Assembly: GCA_041623475.1 (NCBI GenBank)
Contig: JBFJWU010000205.1
Span: 1 to 6,302 of the forward strand
Length of the DNA stretch: 6,302 bases
Origin: JBFJWU01 sp041623475 [NCBI: bacterium]
Lineage (GTDB): Bacteria > J088
Reading direction: 5' to 3'
The notes beneath the pieces were generated by a model. The model was not told the origin of the DNA, did not search any database, and saw nothing but the letters and a program-made list of their open reading frames with translations. The position numbers and the translations under genes are program-made. Positions 1 through 6,302 of the stretch are shown one piece after another; positions within the stretch are counted from its first letter, which is position 1, and the number at the start of each line of letters is the position of its first letter.

Positions 1-686
1 ACGCCTTCGACAATGTCGTCAATGTAGGTGAAATCCCGTTGCATCCTGCCGTGATTAAAAATCGGGATTGGCTCTCCCGCCAGGATCGCACGGGTAAAGA
101 TAAACAACGCCATGTCGGGTCGTCCCCAGGGGCCATAGACCGTAAAAAACCTCAGCCCGGTCGTCGGCAACCGATACAGGTGGCTGTACGTATGGGCCAT
201 CAGTTCGTTCGCTTTTTTGCTGGCGGCGTACAAACTGAGCGGGTGATCGACGTTCTGATGTACAGAAAAGGGCATCGACGTATTCGCACCATAGACGGAA
301 CTGGATGATGCAAATACCAGATGTCCTGTCTCGAAATTCCGGCACGATTCGAGCAAATTTGCAAACCCGACCAGGTTGCTTTGAACATATACGCCCGGAT
401 TCTTGATCGAGTAACGTACTCCCGCCTGGGCTGCCATGTTGCAAACGACATCGGGCTTCACGTCCGCAAAAATACGATCAAGCGACTCGCCGTCTGCAAG
501 GTCGACCTGTTCAAAGCGAAAATGGTCGGTCGAATCCAGTTGACCAAGGCGGTCTTTTTTCAAATTGACATCGTAATAGTCATTGAGGTTGTCAATACCA
601 ACCACTTCAAGACCCATGTCACATAGCCGGGCCGCCAGGTGATACCCGATAAACCCTGCTGCACCTGTAACCAGAATTCGTTTCAC
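1..686 (-). CDS. UDP-glucuronate 4-epimerase-like NAD-dependent epimerase (3' end cut by window edge)
   Basis: This is an extended short-chain dehydrogenase (SDR) sugar-nucleotide epimerase, most likely interconverting UDP-glucuronate and UDP-galacturonate in the cytoplasm for capsule, exopolysaccharide or LPS. About 228 codons are present of roughly 330 usual for the family, so the C-terminal third is missing. Translation from a GTG at 686 gives the Rossmann motif TGAAGFIG (residues 7-14), the family-typical [13 protein letters not shown] (35-47), [13 protein letters not shown] (85-97), the catalytic serine stretch ASSSSVYG (126-133), the YAASK pair Y153/K157 and the GRPDMALF signature (188-195) seen in the CapI/LspL/GAE group. 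A GGAG at 7 nt spacing precedes the GTG, and no ATG lies near the expected N-terminus. The gene begins 4 bp after the isomerase stop, so it is probably co-transcribed and translationally coupled. Assignment to the epimerase group is firm; exact substrate is inferred from signature motifs. Confidence 0.9.
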   Translation of the reverse strand, partial: MKRILVTGAAGFIGYHLAARLCDMGLEVVGIDNLNDYYDVNLKKDRLGQLDSTDHFRFEQVDLADGESLDRIFADVKPDVVCNMAAQAGVRYSIKNPGVYVQSNLVGFANLLESCRNFETGHLVFASSSSVYGANTSMPFSVHQNVDHPLSLYAASKKANELMAHTYSHLYRLPTTGLRFFTVYGPWGRPDMALFIFTRAILAGEPIPIFNHGRMQRDFTYIDDIVEG

Positions 687-690
687 TAAC

Positions 691-1608
691 TCACTCCGCT
701 GGTATCCGGTCGGAATCGACCGCAGCCGCCATAATCCAACGTCCGTCTGGAATGACCGAACTGGCTCCCGCAGGAATCATTAAAACATCTGCGACAACAT
801 CTGATTCCAATCGACAAGCGACCACGGGCGAATCAAGAGGGGCACTGGCAGGCTGTCCAGAGTGGATCGTCTGGAACCAGACCTCATATTCACCGGTTTG
901 AACGATGAGATCCCCATCCCCACCCTGACCGCGAATCGGAACTCGAGGCGCGCCGGACCCCAGTTCAGCGACATTCAGGGCGTCATCCAGGTGCAGATCC
1001 CGATCACGGTCGAAGTCGTAAATCCGATACGTAATGTCCGAACGAGTCTGGACTTCATACAACAGGCACCCTGGCCCGATGGAATGCACCGTCCCTGGTG
1101 TCACCGTTAAAGTGTCTCCCTTGCGCACCGCAATCTTCTGCACCAGGTCCATGATTGAACCGTCGGCCGCCGCCAGTTTGAACTGCTCTGCAGACAGTGG
1201 CTGGACGAATCCATAGGCGACCTGGGCATCGGGATGCGTCGCCAGCAGATGCCACGTCTCAAGCTTTCCCCGGTAGCCACTGTCCGCCGCGACCTGAGCC
1301 GCGTAGTCGTCATCCGGATGTACCTGCAGCGACAACCACTCACCAGCGTCGATGATCTTGATGATCAGCGGAAACAGGCCATTCACAGACCGCATTCCAA
1401 TCGAACCAAGGAGCTCTTGTCCATATTCTGCGCACAGATCGTCCAGTGTCCGTCCTGCCAGGGGACCATCGGAAACAACGGTTCGGCCGCTTGCCAGCCA
1501 CAGCTCGCCAATCGGCTCATCAGCGCCGCACCAGTCCCGCAATGTCGACCCCGCCCAGATTTTCGGAATCGGTTCAGGAACCAGCGGAATCTGATCCGGC
1601 AGGGACAC
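691..1608 (-). CDS. manA: Mannose-6-phosphate isomerase, short type I (cupin) form
   Basis: This is a zinc-dependent isomerase interconverting fructose-6-phosphate and mannose-6-phosphate, the entry step to GDP-mannose. The protein has 305 residues, matching the short type I class (about 300-320, as in Bacillus ManA) rather than the roughly 390-residue enterobacterial ManA. Expected metal ligands are visible: Q95 and H97 in SLQVHPDD, E117 in KLETWH and H175 in TPGTVHSIG. The substrate-side stretch [19 protein letters not shown] (184-202) is also typical, with R195 in the catalytic position. The start is GTG, 4 bp after the fcl stop; the ribosome site is weak (AGG close to the start), so coupling to fcl translation is likely. 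The gene sits directly behind gmd-fcl, which fits supply of the mannose branch. The related glucose/galactose or other cupin isomerases are a less likely alternative because all metal residues and the operon context agree. Confidence 0.9.
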   Translation of the reverse strand: MSLPDQIPLVPEPIPKIWAGSTLRDWCGADEPIGELWLASGRTVVSDGPLAGRTLDDLCAEYGQELLGSIGMRSVNGLFPLIIKIIDAGEWLSLQVHPDDDYAAQVAADSGYRGKLETWHLLATHPDAQVAYGFVQPLSAEQFKLAAADGSIMDLVQKIAVRKGDTLTVTPGTVHSIGPGCLLYEVQTRSDITYRIYDFDRDRDLHLDDALNVAELGSGAPRVPIRGQGGDGDLIVQTGEYEVWFQTIHSGQPASAPLDSPVVACRLESDVVADVLMIPAGASSVIPDGRWIMAAAVDSDRIPAE

Positions 1609-1612
1609 GGGC

Positions 1613-2557
1613 CTAATTTATCTGGCCGTCCGCGAGCGCGTCCAGATACCAGCGATATGTCGATTCGATCCCGCGCCGCAGCTCAATTGACGCACTGAAA
1701 CCCAAATCGTGCAGTCGTGACACGTCCAGACGCTTCTCCGGAGTCCCGTCCGGCTTGGTGGTATCGTAGACCAGTTCGCCATCAAATCCGACAATTTCCG
1801 CAATCAGTGCTGCCAATTCGCCGATTTCGATATCCTTGCCTGTTCCGATGTTGACGATCCCGTCGCCATCGTACGTGTCCATCAAATGCACGCACGCGGC
1901 CGCAACGTCATCAACGTGCATGAACTCGCGGCGGGGCTTGCCAGACCCCCAGACCACCACGTGGTCATCGTCATTCATTTTTGCTTCATGGAACTTCCGC
2001 AGCAGGGCAGGCAGGACATGGGACGTTTCAAGGTCAAAATTGTCATTTGGACCATACAAGTTTGTCGGCATCACGCTGATCCCGTTGAAACCGTGCTGGC
2101 GGCGGTAGGCTTGGATCATTTTGATACCGGCGATCTTTGCGACCGCATACCACTCGTTTGTCGGCTCCAGCGGCGCGGTTAACAATGCGTCCTCGTGGAT
2201 CGGTATCGGTGCGTGCTTGGGATAGATACACGACGAACCAAGAAAAAGCAGCTTGCGGGTCCCGTGTCGCAATGCCGCGTCAATAATGTTGGTCTGGATC
2301 AGTAAGTTGTCACGTATGAAATCCGCCGGGTACGTATCATTGGCCAAGATTCCGCCAACCCGCGCTGCCGCCAGGTAGACCGTGCCCGGTTTATTGGCAG
2401 CAAAATATGCATCGACTGCAGCCTGGTCTGTCAGGTCCAATTCCTGCCGCGTGGCCAGCAACAGCGGCCCCGTCCCGCTCTGTTCCAGCAGTCGGACGAT
2501 CGCCGAACCGACCATCCCGCGATGACCGGCGACGTACACCGGCTCGGTGTTATTCAT
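1613..2557 (-). CDS. fcl: GDP-L-fucose synthase (GDP-4-keto-6-deoxymannose 3,5-epimerase/4-reductase)
   Basis: This bifunctional NADPH-dependent SDR enzyme (also called WcaG) epimerises and reduces GDP-4-keto-6-deoxy-D-mannose to GDP-L-fucose, the second step after Gmd. Its 314 residues match the usual 310-325. Visible landmarks are the nucleotide-binding GHRGMVGSA (11-19), the RVGGILAN segment (66-73), LGSSCIYPK (106-114), [11 protein letters not shown] (134-144), [12 protein letters not shown] (163-174) and [15 protein letters not shown] (179-193). The catalytic set S108, C110, Y137, K141 and H180 lines up one residue after the well-studied E. coli set S107, C109, Y136, K140 and H179, so the enzyme should be active. 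The ATG overlaps the end of gmd by 8 bp (ATGAATAA), a classic coupled start, and the isomerase follows after 4 bp. Nothing looks truncated or damaged. Confidence 0.97.
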   Translation of the reverse strand: MNNTEPVYVAGHRGMVGSAIVRLLEQSGTGPLLLATRQELDLTDQAAVDAYFAANKPGTVYLAAARVGGILANDTYPADFIRDNLLIQTNIIDAALRHGTRKLLFLGSSCIYPKHAPIPIHEDALLTAPLEPTNEWYAVAKIAGIKMIQAYRRQHGFNGISVMPTNLYGPNDNFDLETSHVLPALLRKFHEAKMNDDDHVVVWGSGKPRREFMHVDDVAAACVHLMDTYDGDGIVNIGTGKDIEIGELAALIAEIVGFDGELVYDTTKPDGTPEKRLDVSRLHDLGFSASIELRRGIESTYRWYLDALADGQIN

Positions 2558-3590
2558 TCGAATGGGTTACCTGATGGCCGGCGTCGACCAGCGTCCGTTC
2601 CTGGCGAGCGGCCTCCAGATCGTGTTCAACCATCATTTCGACCAGGCCCTTAAAGCTGACTCGCGGCTCCCATCCCAGATCCTTCTTGACCTTGGACGGG
2701 TCACCTTCCAGATGGTCGACTTCGGCAGGACGGAAATATCGCTCGTCAATTTCGACTACAGCCTGCCAGTCCAGATCCAGCACGGCCGCGGACGCTTCCA
2801 GAAAGTCCCTGACCGAGTAAGATTCCCCGGTTGCAACAACGAAATCGTCCGGTCGGTCGTGCTGCAACATCATCCACATCGCCTCGACGTAGTCGCCCGC
2901 ATAGCCCCAGTCCCGGCGAGCATCCAGATTGCCCAGATACAACTTGTCCTGGAGCCCAAGTTTGATCCGGGACAACGCGCGTGTAATTTTTCGAGTTACA
3001 AACGTTTCACCGCGACGTGGCGATTCGTGGTTAAAGAGGATGCCATTGCTGGCGAACATTCCGTACGACTCGCGATAGTTGATCGTGTACCAGTGGGCAG
3101 CAACTTTACTGACGGCATACGGGCTACGTGGATAAAACGGTGTCGATTCGGACTGGGGTGGCGCTGCGGCACCAAACATCTCCGACGAACCAGCCTGGTA
3201 ATAGCGAATCTCGCGCTTGTGATACGTCATATGGTCCCGCACGACATCCAGCAGGCGCAATGCTCCCAGGGCGACCACGTCAGCAGTATGTTCTGGTTCC
3301 TGGAACGACACCTTTACATGTGACTGGGCCGCAAGGTTGTAGACTTCGTCCGGCTGCGACTCTTCCATGATGCGCCGCAGGACTGTCCCATCAGTCAGGT
3401 CCCCGTAGTGGAGGAACAAACGCACCTTGTCTTCGTGAGGGTCACGATACAAATGATCCAGGCGGTCCGTATTAAAAGTACTGGCTCGCCGAATGATGCC
3501 GTGGACCTCGTATCCCTTACTCAACAGCAACTCGGCCAGGTACGATCCATCCTGACCCGTAATTCCAGTTATCAGCGCTTTCTTGGTCAA
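2550..3590 (-). CDS. gmd: GDP-mannose 4,6-dehydratase
   Basis: This SDR enzyme removes water from GDP-D-mannose to give GDP-4-keto-6-deoxy-D-mannose, the first committed step to GDP-L-fucose. I place the start at a TTG giving a 346-residue protein that opens [20 protein letters not shown] (first residue read as Met), exactly where family members start; AAAGGA lies 7 nt upstream. An in-frame ATG at 3641 would add 17 residues ([17 protein letters not shown]) that have no family counterpart and has a poor ribosome site. In the TTG numbering, the Rossmann motif GITGQDG is at 9-15, [15 protein letters not shown] at 34-48, the catalytic region GSSEMFG at 134-140 (S136, E137), and YAVSK at 158-162 (Y158, K162). 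[17 protein letters not shown] (187-203), a Gmd hallmark, is intact. It is the first gene of the minus-strand operon, overlaps fcl by 8 bp and is transcribed away from the PpiD-like gene. Confidence 0.96.
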   Translation of the reverse strand: MTKKALITGITGQDGSYLAELLLSKGYEVHGIIRRASTFNTDRLDHLYRDPHEDKVRLFLHYGDLTDGTVLRRIMEESQPDEVYNLAAQSHVKVSFQEPEHTADVVALGALRLLDVVRDHMTYHKREIRYYQAGSSEMFGAAAPPQSESTPFYPRSPYAVSKVAAHWYTINYRESYGMFASNGILFNHESPRRGETFVTRKITRALSRIKLGLQDKLYLGNLDARRDWGYAGDYVEAMWMMLQHDRPDDFVVATGESYSVRDFLEASAAVLDLDWQAVVEIDERYFRPAEVDHLEGDPSKVKKDLGWEPRVSFKGLVEMMVEHDLEAARQERTLVDAGHQVTHSNE

Positions 3591-3597
3591 CGCCTCG

Positions 3598-3603
3598 TCC
3601 TTT
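3598..3603 (-). promoter_or_regulatory. Ribosome binding site supporting the TTG start of gmd
   Basis: On the minus strand AAAGGA stands 7 nt before the TTG at 3590-3588. A second purine patch, GAGG at 3593-3596, is too close (2 nt) to serve well. The ATG at 3641 is preceded only by GTGGCAAG, a poor match. Together with the family N-terminus, this site favours the TTG. This rests on pattern matching only. Confidence 0.55.
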
Positions 3604-3724
3604 CCCGGTGCAAAATGCCTGTTTTTGATCCTGCCAACCATCTTGCCACAAGCTTCCGACGGTTACCCGGAATCGCCTGGCTCGTCTCTCCGACAGGAAT
3701 TGATATCATTCGACCGAGTGGTTG

Positions 3725-3746
3725 TGGATTTTGGATGCGAAATCCA
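3725..3746. repeat. Small inverted repeat in the divergent promoter region
   Basis: TGGATTT (3725-3731) is mirrored perfectly by AAATCCA (3740-3746) around an 8-bp centre. It lies just upstream of the possible -10 box TAAAAT of the ppiD-like gene and in the region where gmd transcription would start. Its place suits an operator, but a 7-bp pair can occur by chance and no regulator family is recognisable from it. Confidence 0.3.
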
Positions 3747-3783
3747 GTTAAAATAGTCAACTTGTCCGATTAGAACACTTTCC

Positions 3784-3788
3784 GAGGA
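3784..3788 (+). promoter_or_regulatory. Ribosome binding site of the ppiD-like gene
   Basis: GAGGA lies 10 nt before the ATG at 3799 and 4 nt before an in-frame TTG at 3793. Spacing alone does not decide between them. The ATG is preferred because PpiD-type proteins commonly begin ML followed by a short basic stretch, and because the TTG would add only two residues. Confidence 0.5.
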
Positions 3789-3798
3789 TATTTTGATT

Positions 3799-5748
3799 AT
3801 GCTCAGCCAATTGCGACGCCACTCTGGCTCGTGGATTGTAAAGACGATTCTGTTCCTTCTGGCCCTCAGTTTCGTCATCGGGTTCGGGATTCTTACCGGC
3901 GGCGGTGGCGGCGTCCAGTCCGGGGCGATCGTTGCATTTGTCAACGGAGAACCGATTACCAATCGCGATCTGGAAACAACGTACCAGCGACTGTACTCCA
4001 ACTACCGGGAACAGCTGGGCGACCAGTTGAACGAGGATCTGTTGAAACAGCTCAATCTGCGGTTCCAGGCACTCAACATCCTGATCAATCGACGGGTCAT
4101 GCTGGATGAAGCCCGGCGACTGGGGTTTGATATCGGCGACGCTGAGCTAGCCCAAAGCATCGCCCAGGTGCCAGCGTTCCTGAACGAGAATGGCCAGTTT
4201 GACCCGGAGCGTTACAAGGCGGTCCTCCAGCAACAGCGGCCGGCGATGTCGCCAGGCAAGTTTGAGGCTCAGCAGCGTGAGCAACTGTTGATTAACAAAC
4301 TGGAAGATTTTGTCAAAAGCACCGTCCACGTCACCGAAGAAGAAGTACTGCGTGAGTTTTTCCTGGATTCCCAGGAAATCAACCTGGAGTTGATTAAGTT
4401 TGACCCATCAGAGCTGTCGTCCAGGGTCCGGCTGTCGGACAGCCAGTTGCAGGAATACTATGACAATAACCACGACGAGTTTCTGGCCGGGGAACAAGTC
4501 GACGCGCGTGTGGTCCGATTTCCGACATTTCGTTGGGCCGAGTCGATTGAAATCCCCGAAACCAGCATCCGCGAAGCCTATGACAAAGACCCACAGGCAT
4601 TTGCCCAGGAGGAGCGTGTCAAGGCACGACACATTCTCGTTAAGGTCCCGCGGAATGGACTTCCGTACCAGATACAAGAGGCGGAAAAACGCGTCAACGG
4701 CCTGATCGAAAAGCTGAACGCCGGCGAAGATTTTGCAACAATCGCGATCGCCGCCAGTGACGATCCGGGATCGGCCGCCAAAGGCGGCGACCTTGGCTGG
4801 TTCCCTCGCGGGCAAATGGTCGCCCCGTTCGAAGAGGCGGCATTTGCCGCTGAGACGGGCGTTATCGTCGGGCCGGTCCGTTCCGAGTTCGGCTTTCATA
4901 TCATCAAGGTCGAAGACCGGTCTGAACCGGGCGTACAGCCATTTGAAACGGTTCGCCAGGACATCAAAACGTCCTTGCAACAAGCCCAGGCCGAACAACT
5001 GGCGGCAAAACGTGCCGACGAGATCGAAGCCGAATTGATGGCGGGCCGGTCGTTGGGAGAAATCGTTGCCGACCTCGACTTTGAGATCGCCGAACGAACC
5101 GGCTGGATTTCCCGCGATGACAAACAGGTCCAATTGGCCTACCCGGAACCATTCCTTGACCTGATGTTTGGTCCGGATTCGCCGGAGCTGCGTCAAGGTC
5201 AGCGGGTCGAGTTTGAAGGGCGACCCCATTTCATCCAGGTCATGGATCGAAAATCGTCCGAGCCCCGGCCGTTTGCAGAAGTCAAGGACCAGATTCACAA
5301 CAAACTGGTTCGCGACCGCAGCGTTACGATTGCCGCTGAGCAAGCAGCCCTGGCGCTGGATCGACTGCGGGATGGGCAGTCTGTCGGTACGGTCGCCCGC
5401 AGGGTAGGCCTGGTTGCTGAACAAACCGGACCATTTACTGCACGGTCAGAAGAAATCCCCCTGGTCGGGAAAGACCGCAGCCTGCTGGCGGTGGCGTTTT
5501 CACTGACCAACGAGAACCCCCTGCCAAAATCAGCGCTGAAAGTCGGCGACTCTTACTTCGTGATCAAGCTGAAGGACCGCAAGGATCCAACGCCCGAGGA
5601 CTACCAGAACGAGCGGGAAGTCCGAATGCTGGAAACACTCCAGTCCAAGCGGGACGAGGTCTGGAAGCAGTGGCTGACCTCGGTAAAACGCGAAGCCCAG
5701 ATCGACCTGGAAAACCCGCCGGCGGACCTGTTCCCGGGTCAATCCTGA
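3799..5748 (+). CDS. ppiD: PpiD/SurA-type membrane-anchored parvulin peptidyl-prolyl isomerase
   Basis: This is a periplasmic folding factor held in the inner membrane, expected to assist newly exported proteins. The 649-residue protein starts with a basic cytoplasmic end ([12 protein letters not shown]), one membrane segment at about 13-32 and a Gly-rich linker (34-38), with no signal-peptidase site evident, so it is probably a type II anchor. Residues about 43-190 form a SurA-like N-terminal chaperone region ([15 protein letters not shown], 46-60). A parvulin domain spans about 273-374: ARHILVK (276-282), [15 protein letters not shown] (321-335), M340, and [11 protein letters not shown] (364-374). 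The usual parvulin positions H278, M340 and H367 are kept, so prolyl isomerase activity is plausible; E. coli PpiD's own parvulin domain is considered inactive. The C-terminal half carries PpiD-like repeats. Residues 440-600 are hydrophilic and soluble-looking. The gene is followed after 4 bp by the chelatase gene. Family call is firm; the exact PpiD versus other SurA-like subgroup is less so. Confidence 0.88.
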   Translation: MLSQLRRHSGSWIVKTILFLLALSFVIGFGILTGGGGGVQSGAIVAFVNGEPITNRDLETTYQRLYSNYREQLGDQLNEDLLKQLNLRFQALNILINRRVMLDEARRLGFDIGDAELAQSIAQVPAFLNENGQFDPERYKAVLQQQRPAMSPGKFEAQQREQLLINKLEDFVKSTVHVTEEEVLREFFLDSQEINLELIKFDPSELSSRVRLSDSQLQEYYDNNHDEFLAGEQVDARVVRFPTFRWAESIEIPETSIREAYDKDPQAFAQEERVKARHILVKVPRNGLPYQIQEAEKRVNGLIEKLNAGEDFATIAIAASDDPGSAAKGGDLGWFPRGQMVAPFEEAAFAAETGVIVGPVRSEFGFHIIKVEDRSEPGVQPFETVRQDIKTSLQQAQAEQLAAKRADEIEAELMAGRSLGEIVADLDFEIAERTGWISRDDKQVQLAYPEPFLDLMFGPDSPELRQGQRVEFEGRPHFIQVMDRKSSEPRPFAEVKDQIHNKLVRDRSVTIAAEQAALALDRLRDGQSVGTVARRVGLVAEQTGPFTARSEEIPLVGKDRSLLAVAFSLTNENPLPKSALKVGDSYFVIKLKDRKDPTPEDYQNEREVRMLETLQSKRDEVWKQWLTSVKREAQIDLENPPADLFPGQS

Positions 5749-5752
5749 TCCG

Positions 5753-6121
5753 GTGACACGTGTAATCGTACTGGTTGACCATGGGAGTCGCAGAGACGAA
5801 GCAAATCAGTCAATAAAGCGTTTAGGGCAGAGGCTAGCGACAGCACTTGGAGCGAATGTCCGTGTTTGTCACATGGAACTTGCAGAGCCAAGTTTTGAGG
5901 CAACGTTGTCCGAGATTGCATCTTCGAATGAATTTGACGAATTGTGCGTATTGCCCCTTTTTTTTTCCGCGGGTAGACATTATTGTGAAGATATCGAGCA
6001 ACCAATTCGCGAACTGGCACGCACCATTCCAACGCTGAAGGTTTGGCTTGGTGCACCGTTAAGCGAAGAACCACTTTTTGTAGACTTATTAGCAAGAAGA
6101 ATTGATGACATACAATTGTGA
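5753..6121 (+). CDS. Small CbiX/SirB-type sirohydrochlorin chelatase
   Basis: The 122-residue protein is the size of single-domain sirohydrochlorin chelatases (CbiXS or SirB), which insert cobalt or iron into sirohydrochlorin for cobalamin or siroheme. It begins MTRVIVLVDHGSRR with the metal-binding H10 of the DHGSR motif, continues with the family phrase HMELAEPSFEATL (40-52), and has PLFFSAGRHYCEDI (68-81) with the second metal ligand H76. The ending LGAPLSEEPLFVDLLARRI is typical, so the gene is complete. The start is GTG, 4 bp past the ppiD-like stop with no clear ribosome site, suggesting translational coupling. By hand count GC is about 46%, about ten points below sampled parts of the preceding gene, and codons ending in A or T are frequent, which may indicate separate acquisition. 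It carries a run of nine T (5958-5966) with the frame intact. Which metal it inserts cannot be read from the sequence, so no gene symbol is given. Confidence 0.85.
   Translation: MTRVIVLVDHGSRRDEANQSIKRLGQRLATALGANVRVCHMELAEPSFEATLSEIASSNEFDELCVLPLFFSAGRHYCEDIEQPIRELARTIPTLKVWLGAPLSEEPLFVDLLARRIDDIQL
5958..5966 (+). repeat. Nine-T homopolymer inside the chelatase gene
   Basis: The run covers the codons of L69, F70 and F71 just ahead of the metal-binding RH motif. As written the frame is open and the motif PLFFSAGRH is correct, so the length is probably right. Such a run is prone to sequencing indels or replication and transcription slippage. Confidence 0.8.
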
Positions 6122-6302
6122 ATTGACGACCACAGGCATTCGTGACTTGGAGAGGCGATCTGCGAATTCCAGTTCCTTTGGAATGAACCAAGCTCAGCCT
6201 GAAGCCCCGTGAAACCTGAATTAAACCCGAATGCAGACCTTATACCGACTTTCCGTGCTCGCGCTGGTCGTCTATGGTGAAGCCCCGGGCATTCACCATA
6301 GA
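6122..6302. other. Unassigned 181-bp right end
   Basis: No convincing gene is seen. Three short plus-strand frames exist. One starts with TTG at 6123 and ends at 6212 (29 residues, beginning MTTTGIRDLERR). A second starts with GTG at 6209, overlapping that stop by GTGA, and ends at 6280 (23 residues, containing PTFRARAGRLW). A third starts with ATG at 6231 and stays open to the window edge (24 codons, MQTLYRLSVLALVVYGEAPG). None has a good ribosome site or a recognised domain. TGAAGCCCCG occurs twice, at 6200-6209 and 6278-6287. No terminator with a T-tract is seen after the chelatase gene, so transcription may run on. Confidence 0.4.
6271..6302. repeat. Perfect 11-bp inverted repeat at the right window edge
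   Basis: TCTATGGTGAA (6271-6281) is mirrored exactly by TTCACCATAGA (6292-6302) across the 10-nt centre GCCCCGGGCA. Inside the centre GCC can pair with GGC with a bulged A, giving a stable hairpin on paper. No T-run follows within the window, so a terminator cannot be claimed. The second arm ends on the last base, so the repeat may extend further, may be part of a gene, or may be an artefact of a contig end. Confidence 0.75.

Larger units (their letters stand above)
3591..3798. promoter_or_regulatory. Divergent intergenic region between gmd and the ppiD-like gene
   Basis: This 208-bp stretch must contain the signals that start both transcription units. On the minus strand, TTGACT (3755-3760) is a good -35-like hexamer for gmd, but nothing at 16-18 bp downstream is a convincing -10 element. 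On the plus strand, TAAAAT (3749-3754) is a possible -10 for the ppiD-like gene; the best-spaced upstream hexamer (TGGATT, 3725-3730, 18-bp spacer) is weak. The middle part is richer in A and T than the flanking genes. Promoter activity here is inferred from gene orientation; the exact elements are uncertain. Confidence 0.45.

Noticed and set aside
55-444. Minus-strand 129-codon frame inside the UDP-glucuronate epimerase-like gene
   Set aside because: It is out of frame with the epimerase, whose translation shows continuous family motifs across this stretch.
2547-3323. A 258-codon plus-strand reading frame opposite gmd
   Set aside because: It lies fully antisense to gmd, whose motifs are intact, and its translation has no recognisable domain. 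Long antisense frames are expected from the codon bias of GC-rich genes.
3663-4001. A minus-strand frame from inside the ppiD-like gene into the intergenic region
   Set aside because: It overlaps the membrane anchor of the ppiD-like gene, has no family features and no good start.
4408-5424. A 338-codon minus-strand reading frame opposite the ppiD-like gene
   Set aside because: It is antisense to the well-supported PpiD-type protein including its parvulin domain, and its translation shows no family motifs.
6170-6185. Rho-independent terminator at TTCC-TTT-GGAA after the chelatase
   Set aside because: The stem is only 4 bp and no T-run follows.
5739-6191. A 150-codon minus-strand frame opposite the chelatase
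   Set aside because: The plus-strand chelatase has its metal-binding motifs in place; the antisense translation resembles nothing known and no ribosome site supports it.
6122-6302. A cobalamin riboswitch near the chelatase
   Set aside because: GAAGCCCCGTGAAACC recalls parts of such elements, but the conserved core and helices are not visible, and it lies downstream of the chelatase rather than before it.

Overview
The window looks like a chromosomal segment of a Gram-negative-type bacterium. GC content is moderately high (mid-50s by eye), genes are tightly packed, and the cargo is nucleotide-sugar synthesis for a surface polysaccharide plus a membrane-anchored periplasmic folding factor. The genes do not fix the phylum. 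I see no rRNA, tRNA, CRISPR array, transposase or other mobile element.

Layout: (1) Bases 1-3590 hold a four-gene block on the minus strand. In transcription order it is GDP-mannose 4,6-dehydratase (gmd), GDP-L-fucose synthase (fcl), a short type I mannose-6-phosphate isomerase (manA-like) and a UDP-glucuronate 4-epimerase-like gene cut by the left edge. The joins are an 8-bp overlap and two 4-bp gaps, as in one operon. (2) Bases 3591-3798 are a divergent intergenic region holding the start signals of both transcription units. (3) Bases 3799-6121 on the plus strand carry a PpiD/SurA-type parvulin chaperone with one N-terminal membrane anchor, then, 4 bp later, a small CbiX/SirB-type sirohydrochlorin chelatase of visibly lower GC. 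(4) Bases 6122-6302 have no convincing gene; the window ends exactly on a perfect 11-bp inverted repeat.

How the genes fit together: the isomerase makes mannose-6-phosphate from fructose-6-phosphate. Phosphomannomutase and GDP-mannose pyrophosphorylase, not visible here, would convert it to GDP-mannose. Gmd and Fcl then turn GDP-mannose into GDP-L-fucose. The fourth gene would add UDP-galacturonate from UDP-glucuronate. Together they suggest a fucose- and uronate-containing surface glycan. The PpiD-like protein would help fold exported proteins, and the chelatase belongs to siroheme or cobalamin synthesis; no shared pathway links these two.

I found no strong evidence for an undescribed system. 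The observations most worth a second look are the edge palindrome with its unresolved short reading frames, the ppiD-cbiX coupling with a composition drop, an exact 110-residue periodicity in the PpiD-like C-terminal half, and the gmd start codon.
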